Source: Sediminibacterium sp. UBA657 (GTDB taxonomy: Bacteria > Bacteroidota > Bacteroidia > Chitinophagales > Chitinophagaceae). From it: a stretch of DNA of 34,918 nucleotides. Each line of letters begins with the position of its first letter. The stretch's first letter is position 1. Of this stretch, positions 24,020-32,311 are shown one piece after another. The stretch covers positions 1 through 34,918 of the forward strand of contig DBOB01000017.1 of the NCBI GenBank assembly GCA_002299885.1, read 5' to 3'. The notes beneath the pieces were generated by a model. It was not told where the DNA came from and did not search any database. It was given only the letters and a program-made list of their open reading frames with translations. The position numbers were made by a program, and so were the translations under genes.

Positions 24020-25186
24020 ATGGAATCTTTAAAAGATCAATTTTTACTAAGACCCGATATTCATTTTTTGAATTTCGGGTCTTTTGGTGCTACACCAAAA
24101 CCAATATTCGAAAAATACCAAGCATGGCAAAGGGTCCTAGAGGCAGAGCCTGTGCAGTTCATTGCATTTGATGGGTATCAATACCTAGCAGATTCTAGAG
24201 CAGCTTTGGCAAAGTTTTTAAACTGTGCAGACAAAGATGATTTGGTATATGTCACCAATCCAAGTTTTGCAATTAACATGATTGCAAAGAGTTTTCCTTT
24301 AGAACCAGGGGATGAAATTTTAGCGACAGATATTGAATATGGTGCTTGTGATAGAACATGGGATTACTATTGTAAGAAAAAAGGCGCAACTTATAGAAGA
24401 CAAAAAATCAATCTTCCAATTGTAAGCAAAGAACAATTCATCGAGGATTTTTTTAAAGGATGCAATGAAAAGACCAAGGCGATTTTTATTTCACATATCA
24501 CAAGTGCGACAGGTTTAATTTTACCAGCTGCTGAAATTTGTGCGATTGCGAAAGAAAAAGGACTGATCACTATTGTTGATGGGGCACACGCACCAGCGCA
24601 TATCCCATTGGACTTAAGTAAAATACAAGCAGATTTTTATACAGGGGCCTGTCATAAGTGGATGATGGCACCAAAGGGCTGCTCCTTCTTATACGCTGCA
24701 AAATCAGTACAACCCATTTGCGATCCTATGATTGTAAGCTGGGGCTACCAAGCAGCAAAGCCGTCACATTCTAATTTCTTAGACTACCACCAAATGATTG
24801 GTACCAGGGACTTTTCGGCCTTCTTAACAGTAGACACTTGTATTGAATTCATGGAGCAACACAACTGGAAAGCTGTTGGAAAAAAATGCCATGAAATGGT
24901 ATTAGAACATGCTCCAAGATTTTTTGACTTATTCAATAGCAAGCCAATTTGCCCACTTAATAGTGAGTGGATTGGACAAATGATTAGCATTCCAATTCAA
25001 ACTCTAGATCCAGAAAAATTACAAAGGACTTTATTTTTAGATTATAAAATAGAAGTGCCGATCATGCGCCAGGGCGATGATGTGTATTTAAGGTATTCAA
25101 TCAATGCGTTTAATACAGTAGAGAATCTAGATGCGTTGTACAATGCAATAAAAGAAATTCAAAAGCAAGGAATACTTTTAAAGTAA
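24020..25186 (+). CDS. Aminotransferase class V-fold PLP enzyme (isopenicillin N epimerase-like)
   Basis: A 388-residue PLP enzyme of the class V (CefD/NifS-like) group. The start HFLNFGSFGATPKPI (15-29) is the usual opening of the CefD-like branch. PLP contacts are Asp187 and His190 (VDGAHAPAH), and the Schiff-base lysine is Lys213 (GACHKWMMAPKG). No cysteine in the NifS desulfurase position is apparent. Members include isopenicillin N epimerase and ergothioneine-type lyases, but many are unassigned. No signal sequence, so it is cytoplasmic, whereas the gene just before encodes an exported protein. Operon partner of that gene, 10 bases apart. It ends before a strong terminator. Confidence 0.85.
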   Translation: MESLKDQFLLRPDIHFLNFGSFGATPKPIFEKYQAWQRVLEAEPVQFIAFDGYQYLADSRAALAKFLNCADKDDLVYVTNPSFAINMIAKSFPLEPGDEILATDIEYGACDRTWDYYCKKKGATYRRQKINLPIVSKEQFIEDFFKGCNEKTKAIFISHITSATGLILPAAEICAIAKEKGLITIVDGAHAPAHIPLDLSKIQADFYTGACHKWMMAPKGCSFLYAAKSVQPICDPMIVSWGYQAAKPSHSNFLDYHQMIGTRDFSAFLTVDTCIEFMEQHNWKAVGKKCHEMVLEHAPRFFDLFNSKPICPLNSEWIGQMISIPIQTLDPEKLQRTLFLDYKIEVPIMRQGDDVYLRYSINAFNTVENLDALYNAIKEIQKQGILLK

Positions 25187-25216
25187 AAGGTATCGTACAT
25201 CTTATTATACAGCTAT

Positions 25217-25249
25217 AAAAAAAGGGACACAAATTGTGTCCCTTTTTTT
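25217..25249. terminator. Strong bidirectional terminator
   Basis: AAAAAAA-GGGACAC (25217-25230) pairs perfectly with GTGTCCC-TTTTTTT (25236-25249) around an AAATT loop. A7 and T7 tracts flank the stem, so it can end transcription both from the PLP-enzyme gene and from the convergent sugar isomerase gene on the minus strand. Confidence 0.93.
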
Positions 25250-25268
25250 ATTTAATCCTTGGTATCCA

Positions 25269-26132
25269 TTACCATTTTAATGTTTTCACATAAGCAGCAT
25301 TGTCTTTAGCGGAATCCATTTCATTGGATCCAGTATACGCTTCTTGTTCTATAATCATTTGCTCTATACCACGTTTTGCAACTTTTGGTAATAGCGTTTT
25401 ATAATCAATAATACCTTTCCCAATCACACATGACTCATGACCAGTAGCGGTCTTAGTCATATCCTTCACATGCACTAATTTAAATCGATTAGGAAATTGA
25501 TCCATGTATACAACAGGATCTAGCCCTGCAGCTGCTGTCCAATACATATCCATTTCAAAATCCACGATAGCTGAATCTGTATTTTTCATCATTAAATCCT
25601 GAGGAACAATTCCATCCATGGCTTTAAATGAATAATCATGGTTATGGTAAGCAAAACGAAGACCATGTTTTTTTGCAATTTCGCCACATGCATTAAACTC
25701 GTCGGCAAATTTCTTAAAATGATCAAGTGTTTTTTGTGGCCCTTTGAATGCGCAAATAATATACTTCATTCCAATTTCGCCTGCCGCAGCAGCCTTTTGT
25801 TCAAAAGTTTTAAAGTTGCCAGTATCGTTACAATGCGTGGAAACGATATTCATTCCTAAATCATCCATCACTTTTTTGAACTCTGTATTTTTCAGACCCC
25901 AAAACATGCCTTTAGGACCTTCAAAGCTTTCAATTTTTTTATAGCCATTTGCAGCAATTTGTTTCAAAACACCAAGTGTATCTTTTGCTAATGCTTGTTT
26001 CACTGACCATAATTGAATACCAAATGGATTAGACTTTGACGCCATTGCCATTAACTCATTCTTAAATGGCATTGACAATGCAACACTTGTTAAAGCAGCA
26101 CCACGTATAAAACTTCTTCTTGAATTTGACAT
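25269..26132 (-). CDS. Tat-exported sugar phosphate isomerase/epimerase-family protein
   Basis: A 287-residue xylose-isomerase-like TIM-barrel protein with a Tat signal (SRRSFIR, 4-10, then a hydrophobic run). Metal and substrate residues typical of the family are visible: HNHDYSF (163-169), DFEMDMYW (191-198), HVKDM (221-225) and IEQE (261-264). These proteins isomerise or epimerise sugars; many secreted Bacteroidota copies accompany Gfo/Idh/MocA or GMC genes. It lies 77 bases after the gluconate-dehydrogenase-like subunit gene, with a terminator hairpin in between, so it may be partly uncoupled from it. It ends at the strong terminator at 25217-25249. Substrate unknown; a keto-sugar or its hydrolysis product is suggested by context. 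Confidence 0.85.
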   Translation of the reverse strand: MSNSRRSFIRGAALTSVALSMPFKNELMAMASKSNPFGIQLWSVKQALAKDTLGVLKQIAANGYKKIESFEGPKGMFWGLKNTEFKKVMDDLGMNIVSTHCNDTGNFKTFEQKAAAAGEIGMKYIICAFKGPQKTLDHFKKFADEFNACGEIAKKHGLRFAYHNHDYSFKAMDGIVPQDLMMKNTDSAIVDFEMDMYWTAAAGLDPVVYMDQFPNRFKLVHVKDMTKTATGHESCVIGKGIIDYKTLLPKVAKRGIEQMIIEQEAYTGSNEMDSAKDNAAYVKTLKW

Positions 26133-26165
26133 AAATTAAAATTAAAAACCGAATGAATAATTATA

Positions 26166-26195
26166 AAAGTGAGCCCCCAGCATGAGGCTCACTTA
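26166..26195 (-). terminator. Terminator-like hairpin after the dehydrogenase operon
   Basis: Read on the minus strand, AAGTGAGCC (26194-26186) pairs with GGCTCACTT (26175-26167), a 9-base-pair stem with a 10-base loop. A short T run (TTTT) then leads into TATAA. It lies between the subunit-3-like gene and the exported isomerase. The T tract is short, so it may only attenuate, giving less of the last gene. Confidence 0.65.
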
Positions 26196-26209
26196 ATATC
26201 TTAAATCTA

Positions 26210-26776
26210 CTATGAAGTAGCCCAAGCTTTCTCTCCTTTCGTATAAGGCACACAACCTTCAAACTTACCAGGAACAGCTACATACCTCAATACTTCTGTT
26301 GCACCAATTTTTGAAGTAAACAAACCAGATAAAGTCATTTGCTTCATCATGGTAAAGTAATGTGTAGGGTCTTCTTGTTTTTTATTTTTTTGGTACTCCT
26401 TCGCTTCTTTATCTAACTCCGTTAAAAACGCAGTACGCTCTTCTGGGGTAGATTCCATAAAAGTTTTATTGTGGTGCTTTTTAGAAGCAGCATTCAATTC
26501 GGCCATTCCCTTCATAAAAATCTCTTGGTCTTTTGCTTCATAGCAATCACTCACCATGGTTTGCATGAAAGCCCCTACATTAGCCGCTTTTGCGCCTGGC
26601 GTATCGGTTGCAGGCAAGATGGTCTCTCCTACTTCATTTAAAAAGTCGATATCTGCTTGGGAGAAAGTCACCCCCTTGGTGTTGGTTTTACAACCAGTCA
26701 AAAAAGCTTCTGCACCTAACACTGTTCCACCCATGATGATGGCAACTCTTGATAGGGCTTCTCTTCTGTTTATCAT
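26210..26776 (-). CDS. Gluconate 2-dehydrogenase subunit 3-family protein with Tat/lipoprotein signal
   Basis: A 188-residue small subunit of a membrane-bound flavoprotein dehydrogenase. The N-terminus has NRREALSR (3-10), a hydrophobic stretch and then FLTGC (25-29), combining a Tat motif with a lipobox at Cys29. The mature part carries the family features ETILPATDTPGAKAANVG and, at the end, VAVPGKFEGCVPY. In known dehydrogenases of this type the small subunit carries the export signal for the catalytic flavoprotein. It begins 23 bases after the GMC gene, so the pair is co-transcribed, and together they match the architecture of glucoside/lactose 3-dehydrogenases and gluconate dehydrogenases. 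Confidence 0.9.
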   Translation of the reverse strand: MINRREALSRVAIIMGGTVLGAEAFLTGCKTNTKGVTFSQADIDFLNEVGETILPATDTPGAKAANVGAFMQTMVSDCYEAKDQEIFMKGMAELNAASKKHHNKTFMESTPEERTAFLTELDKEAKEYQKNKKQEDPTHYFTMMKQMTLSGLFTSKIGATEVLRYVAVPGKFEGCVPYTKGEKAWATS

Positions 26777-26799
26777 AAAATATTTTTTTAAAAATTAAA

Positions 26800-28479
26800 T
26801 TATAAGTTTCCTTTTTTCAATTCTGATACAGCAAATTCTGCTGCTCTTGCAGTGAATGCCATATAAGTCAATGAAGGATTCACACAATTGGCACTTGTCA
26901 TGAAGGAACCATCTGTCACAAATACATTCGGCGCATCCCATACTTGGTTGTTGCCATTCAATACAGAAGTTTTAGGATCTCTACCCATACGAGCTGTACC
27001 CATTTCATGAATACCTCTACCTGGTGTACCATCTCCTTCAAAACCTTGTACATTTTTTGCACCAGCGCGCTCTAGCATTTCTTTTGCGTCTTCTAAAATG
27101 TCTTTACGCATTTTGATTTCGTTGTCTTTCAACTCGCAATCTATGTTCAAGACATTCAATCCCCACTTATCTTTTTTCGTTTTATCTAGAGTCACTTTGT
27201 TTGTTTCATCTGGCAACATTTCACCAAAGCCCATCATACCAATAGACCATCCACCTGGCTCAGTCAATGCATCTTTATATTTCCCACCAATGCTTACTTC
27301 TGCCACATCATGACCCCATCCAGCTCGGTTGGCTCCACCTTGGTAACCAAATCCTCTGATATAATCACGCTTCTCTCCATTGATATTTCTAAATCTTGGG
27401 ATATAGAAACCATTGGCACGACGACCAAATGTGTATTTGTCTTCATAGCCTTCGATTGTTCCACCAGCACGATTGCCTAAATGGTGGTCCATTAAATATT
27501 TACCTAAAGCACCGCTACTACTTCCTAGTCCACCTTCCCAAACATCTGTAGCAGAATTCATCAATAACCAAGTACTATTTAATGTAGAAGCATTCACAAA
27601 AATGATTTTCGCTTTGTACTCAATTGTTTTGTTGGTCTCAGCGTCTAATACTATTACACCTGTAGCACGCTTTTTATCTTTATCATATTTAATTTCTGTC
27701 ACAATCGAAAAAGGTCTTAGAGTCAAATTACCTGTTGCAACTGCAGCTGGTAAAGTAGAAGATTGTGTACTGAAATAACCACCAAACTGACAACCCAACC
27801 AACACTTATTTCTGAATTGACAACCAGGACGACCTTGATGTGGCACAGTAATATTAGCCGTACGACCAATGATTAAATGACGGCTGCCTTTGTAAATTTC
27901 TTTAATCCTTGCAGCCACATCTTTCTCCACACATGTCAAATCCATTGGTGGCAAGAATTGTCCATCAGGCAATAAATCAATCCCATCTCTGTTTCCAGAA
28001 ATACCTGCAAATTTTTCTACATAATCATACCATGGCTCAATATCTTTATAACGTACAGGCCAATCAACTGCGATACCGTCTTTTGCATTCGCTTCAAAAT
28101 CCATGTCCGCCCAACGATAAGATTGACGACCCCACATTAGAGAACGACCACCAACATGGTATCCTCTAAACCAATCAAAACGTTTTGTTTCTGTATACGG
28201 ATGATCCTTATCAGAACACCAGTAATCTAAATTTGTTTCGTTCAATGGATAATCACGCTTTAACACAGGATAATCTTCGATCATCTGTTGCGTTCTGCCA
28301 CCTCTGTGTGGAAAATCCCAAGCTTCTTTATCGGCATTCACATAATCTTTAATGTGTTCGATGTTTCTTCCACGCTCTAGCATTAAGACTTTAAGTCCTT
28401 TTTCTGTAAGTTCTTTAGCAGCCCATCCACCACTGATTCCAGAACCTACTACGATTGCGTCATACTGTTGTTCGGCCAT
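26800..28479 (-). CDS. GMC-family FAD oxidoreductase, probable sugar/glycoside dehydrogenase catalytic subunit
   Basis: A 559-residue flavoprotein. FAD binds at the Rossmann motif VVGSGISGG (10-18), followed by ERG of the ADP-binding fold. A cysteine-containing CWLGCQFGG segment in the middle is typical of the group that pairs with a subunit-3-like protein. The catalytic His-Asn pair is His491 (HEMGTARMG) and Asn534 (NCVNPSLT). Relatives include glucoside 3-dehydrogenase, which oxidises the C3 hydroxyl of glycosides, as well as gluconate and sorbitol dehydrogenases; the exact specificity is not readable. No signal peptide is present (it begins MAEQQYDAIV), so export must rely on its partner. 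Genes for a c-type cytochrome and a DUF1080 protein lie in the divergent operon. Confidence 0.9.
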   Translation of the reverse strand: MAEQQYDAIVVGSGISGGWAAKELTEKGLKVLMLERGRNIEHIKDYVNADKEAWDFPHRGGRTQQMIEDYPVLKRDYPLNETNLDYWCSDKDHPYTETKRFDWFRGYHVGGRSLMWGRQSYRWADMDFEANAKDGIAVDWPVRYKDIEPWYDYVEKFAGISGNRDGIDLLPDGQFLPPMDLTCVEKDVAARIKEIYKGSRHLIIGRTANITVPHQGRPGCQFRNKCWLGCQFGGYFSTQSSTLPAAVATGNLTLRPFSIVTEIKYDKDKKRATGVIVLDAETNKTIEYKAKIIFVNASTLNSTWLLMNSATDVWEGGLGSSSGALGKYLMDHHLGNRAGGTIEGYEDKYTFGRRANGFYIPRFRNINGEKRDYIRGFGYQGGANRAGWGHDVAEVSIGGKYKDALTEPGGWSIGMMGFGEMLPDETNKVTLDKTKKDKWGLNVLNIDCELKDNEIKMRKDILEDAKEMLERAGAKNVQGFEGDGTPGRGIHEMGTARMGRDPKTSVLNGNNQVWDAPNVFVTDGSFMTSANCVNPSLTYMAFTARAAEFAVSELKKGNL

Positions 28480-28526
28480 TGTAAAAAAATTTATTAATTA
28501 TTATGATTGGTTTATAAAAGCATTAT

Positions 28527-29435
28527 TTAAATATCGCAAACAGTAACTGCTTGCTTAAGTGAACTAATTTTATCTGGATTCGTTGCAATGAATTCATGTG
28601 CTACATAACCCTTGTATCCAGTGGCTTTGATCGCACGCATGATGGCAGGATAATTTAATTCCTGACGATCATCTAATTCATGTCTACCTGGCACACCCGC
28701 AGTGTGATAATGCCCAAAATAAGCATGACTATCTTGAATGGAACGAATGATATCTCCCTCATCTATTTGCATGTGATAAATGTCAAATAAAATTTTAAAA
28801 TTCGGAGAGCCCAGTTGTTTGCAAAGTTCAATACCCCATGCAGACTTGTCCCCCATATAATCTTTGTGGTCTACTTTTGAATTGAATAATTCAATATGAA
28901 TGGTCACCCCTTTTGCTTCGGCTAATGGCATGATTTGTTTTAGCCCTTCCACACAGTTTTTCAATCCTGTGGCGTCATCCATGCCATTTCGATTTCCCGA
29001 AAAACAAATTAAATTTTTATAACCAGCTGCTGCTACTAATGGAATCGCTTCCAAATAATCTTTGATCAACCAAGGATGATGTACTGGATTATTCCAGCCT
29101 TTAGTCAAACTTGTTTCACCTGCAGTATAACACATGGAACAATCGATGCCATATTTTTTTACTGTATCCCACTCGCTTGGTTTTAATAAATCAATCGCGT
29201 TGAATCCAATGCGTTTTACTTCCTTACATAAATCATCTAAACTCAAATCACTGTAACACCATCTACAAACACTATGGTTGATATTGCCATTTAATTTGGC
29301 AGAATCCGTTAAAAGGTTTGATGCATTTTCTACTTGTGCTTTCACTTGATCGGGTAATACCAAACCAGCAGCGAAAGCGGCAGAACCGGATACAACTTGT
29401 TTCAGTAATTTTCGTCTATTCATTGGTGAAGACAT
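28527..29435 (-). CDS. Tat-exported sugar isomerase/epimerase (hydroxypyruvate isomerase-like)
   Basis: A 302-residue TIM-barrel protein of the xylose-isomerase-like superfamily, resembling hydroxypyruvate isomerases. A Tat motif, NRRKLLK (6-12), is followed by a hydrophobic segment ending near LPDQVKAQ. Metal-site segments include VTIHIELFNSK, LFDIYHMQ, GHYHTAG and YVAHEF. The start is either ATG 29435 or ATG 29423; both keep the Tat signal, and the further TTG at 29444 is less likely. It is the first gene of the minus-strand operon with the GMC dehydrogenase and its small subunit, so the isomerase and dehydrogenase are produced together. Substrate unknown. Confidence 0.85.
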   Translation of the reverse strand: MSSPMNRRKLLKQVVSGSAAFAAGLVLPDQVKAQVENASNLLTDSAKLNGNINHSVCRWCYSDLSLDDLCKEVKRIGFNAIDLLKPSEWDTVKKYGIDCSMCYTAGETSLTKGWNNPVHHPWLIKDYLEAIPLVAAAGYKNLICFSGNRNGMDDATGLKNCVEGLKQIMPLAEAKGVTIHIELFNSKVDHKDYMGDKSAWGIELCKQLGSPNFKILFDIYHMQIDEGDIIRSIQDSHAYFGHYHTAGVPGRHELDDRQELNYPAIMRAIKATGYKGYVAHEFIATNPDKISSLKQAVTVCDI

Positions 29436-29611
29436 GGTAAGCAAGCATTAGATGCGTTTATAAATGTAATTTTATTTTTGCATTCTTTTCAAATATTTTA
29501 CAAGAAAAAAAGGGGTTTTTTGAGAAATAATGAGGAAATTGCTCATACGATAGGCTGAAAGTGTTATTTTGACACAATCAGGTTATTTTTAGCTAAAAAA
29601 CTCCCTTCAAA
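29436..29611. promoter_or_regulatory. Divergent control region of the sugar-oxidation cluster
   Basis: This 176-base A/T-rich gap separates the two divergent operons and must carry both promoters. On the plus strand, TATTTTTG (29473-29480) matches TAnnTTTG but is 132 bases from the ATG. TATTTTG (29565-29571) is a near match 41 bases before it, with a TTG at 29539-29541. On the minus strand only a one-mismatch AATATTTG (29497-29490) is visible. No clear operator repeat was found, and no regulator gene lies next to it. Confidence 0.4.
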
Positions 29612-30778
29612 ATGAATAGAAAACTACGCATGGGCATGGTAGGTGGTGGTAAAGATGCATTCATTGGCGCCATCCACAGACTTGCTGCAAATATGGATGG
29701 CCTCATTGAAGTAACCTGTGGCGCATTAAGTATCAATCCAGAAATTGCAGTAGCATCTGGGGAAGCTTTATTTCTTCCTAAAGAAAGAACTTATTTAACC
29801 TATGAGGAAATGATTACGAAGGAAGCGCAGTTACCAGCGGATGAGCGCATTGATTTCGTGACTATTGTAACGCCTAATTTCGCGCATTTTGCACCAGCCA
29901 TGATGGCTTTAGAAAATGGATTTAATGTGGTGATCGAAAAGCCAATTACTTTTTCTTTAGAAGAAGCAAAATTGTTGCAACAAAAACTCAAAGAAACAGG
30001 TTTAACACTCTGCTTAACACATACTTATTCTGGTTATCCAATGGTCAAACAAGCCAAGGCTATGGTGCGCGAAGGCAAGCTGGGTAAGATTCGTAAGGTA
30101 TGGGTGGAATATCCTCAGGGATGGTTAAGTAGATTATCAGAAAGAGAAGGCAATGCGCAAGCAGCTTGGAGAACAGATCCAAAAAAATCGGGTAAGAGTT
30201 CTGTGATGGGTGATATTGGAACGCATGCTGCACATTTAGCTGAATATATTACTGGTGCAAAAATCACCGATATCTGTGCTGAATTAAATACTTTAGTAGA
30301 TGGCCGTGTGATGGATGACGACGGTGCAGTACTTTTAAAATTTGACAATGGCGCGAAGGGTGTGTTAATGGCATCGCAAGTTGCAGCAGGAGAAGAAAAT
30401 GCATTAAAGATTAGAGTATACGGAGAACTGGGTGGCGTTGAATGGTTTCAACATGAACCAAATTCATTGATCGTAAAATGGTTGGATCAGCCTACACAAA
30501 TTCTAAGAGCTGGCGCTAACTATGGTGCACATTTATCCAGCTTCGCAACCCATAATTGTCGTACTCCGGGCGGTCATCCAGAAGGCTATTTAGAAGCATT
30601 TGCAAATATTTATAGAAATTTTGCACTCACTTTATCAGCAAAAATAGATGGCACTACTCCAACGCCTGAAATGTTAGATTTCCCGGGCGTAGAAGATGGG
30701 ATTAGAGGGATGGCATTTATAGATAATGTAGTTTTATCTGCGGGTTCTGATCAAAAATGGACGGCACATAAGATTTAA
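29612..30778 (+). CDS. Cytoplasmic Gfo/Idh/MocA-family oxidoreductase
   Basis: A 388-residue NAD(P)-dependent sugar oxidoreductase without a signal peptide. The Rossmann motif MVGGGKDAFIGAIHR (9-23) is followed by the conserved EKP (109-111) with catalytic Lys110. GDIGTHAAHLAEY (200-212) has Asp201 and His205 as probable active-site residues. The protein resembles members acting on keto-sugars, inositols and sugar acids. It is the first gene of a plus-strand operon with a sugar isomerase (32 bases on), a cytochrome and a DUF1080 protein. In keto-glycoside pathways an enzyme of this family reduces the 3-keto sugar in the cytoplasm; that role here is inference. Confidence 0.9.
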   Translation: MNRKLRMGMVGGGKDAFIGAIHRLAANMDGLIEVTCGALSINPEIAVASGEALFLPKERTYLTYEEMITKEAQLPADERIDFVTIVTPNFAHFAPAMMALENGFNVVIEKPITFSLEEAKLLQQKLKETGLTLCLTHTYSGYPMVKQAKAMVREGKLGKIRKVWVEYPQGWLSRLSEREGNAQAAWRTDPKKSGKSSVMGDIGTHAAHLAEYITGAKITDICAELNTLVDGRVMDDDGAVLLKFDNGAKGVLMASQVAAGEENALKIRVYGELGGVEWFQHEPNSLIVKWLDQPTQILRAGANYGAHLSSFATHNCRTPGGHPEGYLEAFANIYRNFALTLSAKIDGTTPTPEMLDFPGVEDGIRGMAFIDNVVLSAGSDQKWTAHKI

Positions 30779-30810
30779 TAAGCAAGATTTAAAAGGCAAT
30801 CAATTATAAT

Positions 30811-31863
30811 ATGACAACAGTAAAAGGACCTGGTATATTTTTAGCACAATTCTTAGGAGATCAACCTCCGTTCAATACCTTAGAGGGTATCTGCAAATGG
30901 GCTGCAGGATTGGGTTTTAAGGGTGTGCAAATTCCAAGTTGGGACGCACGTTGTATCGATTTACAAAAAGCAGCCGAAAGCAAAACCTATGCCGATGAAA
31001 TCAAAGGCATCGTGCAAGCTGCTGGATTGGAGATCACAGAATTGTCAACGCATTTGCAAGGACAGTTGGTGGCGGTACATCCTGCTTATGATGCGCAGTT
31101 TGATGGTTTTGCTCCTGTTGAATATAGAGGCAATCCAAAAGCAAGAACTGAATGGGCAGTGCAACAATTAAAATATGCAGCTAAAGCATCTCAAAATTTA
31201 GGATTGAATGCACACGCCACATTTAGCGGTGCTTTATTATGGCATACTGTTTACCCATGGCCACAAAGACCAGCAGGATTAGTAGAAACTGGCTTTACAG
31301 AATTAGGCAAAAGATGGTTGCCAATCTTAAATGAATTTGATGCAGCAGGCGTAGACTTATGCTATGAAATTCATCCAGGAGAAGATTTGCATGATGGTGT
31401 TTCCTATGAACTATTTTTAGAAAAAGTTGGAAACCATCCTCGTGCATGTTTATTATTTGATCCATCGCATTTGGTATTACAATGCATGGACTATAAAGGT
31501 TATATCGACGCCTACCATGAACGTATTAAAATGTTTCATGTAAAGGATGCCGAGTTTAATCCAAGTGCAAAGCAAGGCGTATATGGTGGCTATCAAAACT
31601 GGATCGATCGCGCCGGAAGATTTAGATCCCTTGGTGATGGTCAAGTAGATTTTAAAAGTATCTTTAGCAAGTTAGCGGCTTATGATTATAAAGGATGGGC
31701 AGTGTTGGAATGGGAATGTTGTTTAAAGCACCCAGAAGTGGGCGCAGCAGAAGGTGCTGTATTTATTCAAAACCATATCATCCCTGTTACAGCAAAAGCA
31801 TTTGATGATTTTGCGAACACTGGATCTGATGAAGCCTTTAATAAAAAAATATTAGGTATTTAA
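30811..31863 (+). CDS. Cytoplasmic sugar phosphate isomerase/epimerase-family protein
   Basis: A 350-residue xylose-isomerase-like TIM barrel with no export signal. The probable divalent-metal ligands are Glu186 (YEIHPGED), Asp217 (LFDPSHL), His243 (MFHVKDAE) and Glu300 (VLEWECC). The HVKDAE and FDPSH motifs are widespread in isomerases next to Gfo/Idh/MocA genes. It starts 32 bases after such a gene and is followed 43 bases later by the cytochrome. This is the cytoplasmic counterpart of the two Tat-exported isomerases of the minus-strand arm. Substrate unknown. Confidence 0.88.
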   Translation: MTTVKGPGIFLAQFLGDQPPFNTLEGICKWAAGLGFKGVQIPSWDARCIDLQKAAESKTYADEIKGIVQAAGLEITELSTHLQGQLVAVHPAYDAQFDGFAPVEYRGNPKARTEWAVQQLKYAAKASQNLGLNAHATFSGALLWHTVYPWPQRPAGLVETGFTELGKRWLPILNEFDAAGVDLCYEIHPGEDLHDGVSYELFLEKVGNHPRACLLFDPSHLVLQCMDYKGYIDAYHERIKMFHVKDAEFNPSAKQGVYGGYQNWIDRAGRFRSLGDGQVDFKSIFSKLAAYDYKGWAVLEWECCLKHPEVGAAEGAVFIQNHIIPVTAKAFDDFANTGSDEAFNKKILGI

Positions 31864-31906
31864 TCAAGCAATCAATAAAATAATTTATACAATCAAACAA
31901 TACACA

Positions 31907-32293
31907 ATGCGTAAAATTTTATACACCCTATCAGCAGCCATTTTATTAGTAGCATGTGGTGGTGGAGCAACAAAAACTGAAACAACAACCGAAACAACAA
32001 CCAGTCCAGAAACTAAATTATCTGACAATCCGGATTATTCAAAAGGATTGGCTTTGATTGCAGGAAGCGACTGTTTAACTTGTCATAAAGTAGCTGAAAA
32101 AAGTATAGGACCAGCATACCAAGATGTAGCTGCTAAGTACGAAAACACAGATGACAATATTGAAATGTTAGCCGGAAAAATTATCAAAGGCGGAAGTGGC
32201 AACTGGGGTGCAATCCCAATGACAGCGCATGCAAACTTGAGCGAGGAGGATGCAGAAGCAATGGTGAAATACATTTTATTGCTTAAGAAATAA
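31907..32293 (+). CDS. c-type cytochrome lipoprotein
   Basis: A 128-residue monoheme class I cytochrome c. The lipobox LVAC gives Cys17 as lipidated N-terminus, followed by a Thr/Glu-rich flexible linker (about residues 22-40). The heme site is CLTCH (56-60), and the likely axial methionine is Met105 (AIPMTAH). The sequence resembles cytochrome c551/c552 types. It is anchored at the periplasmic face of a membrane and can pick up electrons from a periplasmic dehydrogenase. It lies in the same cluster as a GMC dehydrogenase, matching the three-part layout (flavoprotein, small subunit, cytochrome) of known sugar dehydrogenases. Downstream DUF1080 gene is 18 bases away. Confidence 0.92.
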   Translation: MRKILYTLSAAILLVACGGGATKTETTTETTTSPETKLSDNPDYSKGLALIAGSDCLTCHKVAEKSIGPAYQDVAAKYENTDDNIEMLAGKIIKGGSGNWGAIPMTAHANLSEEDAEAMVKYILLLKK

Positions 32294-32311
32294 TTAATTA
32301 AAAATCATTTT

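Noticed and set aside
29505..29521. A-run, GGGG, T-run element in the divergent gap as a terminator
   Set aside because: The stem would be A-T only with a tight GGGG loop and it ends no gene; more likely A/T-rich promoter sequence.
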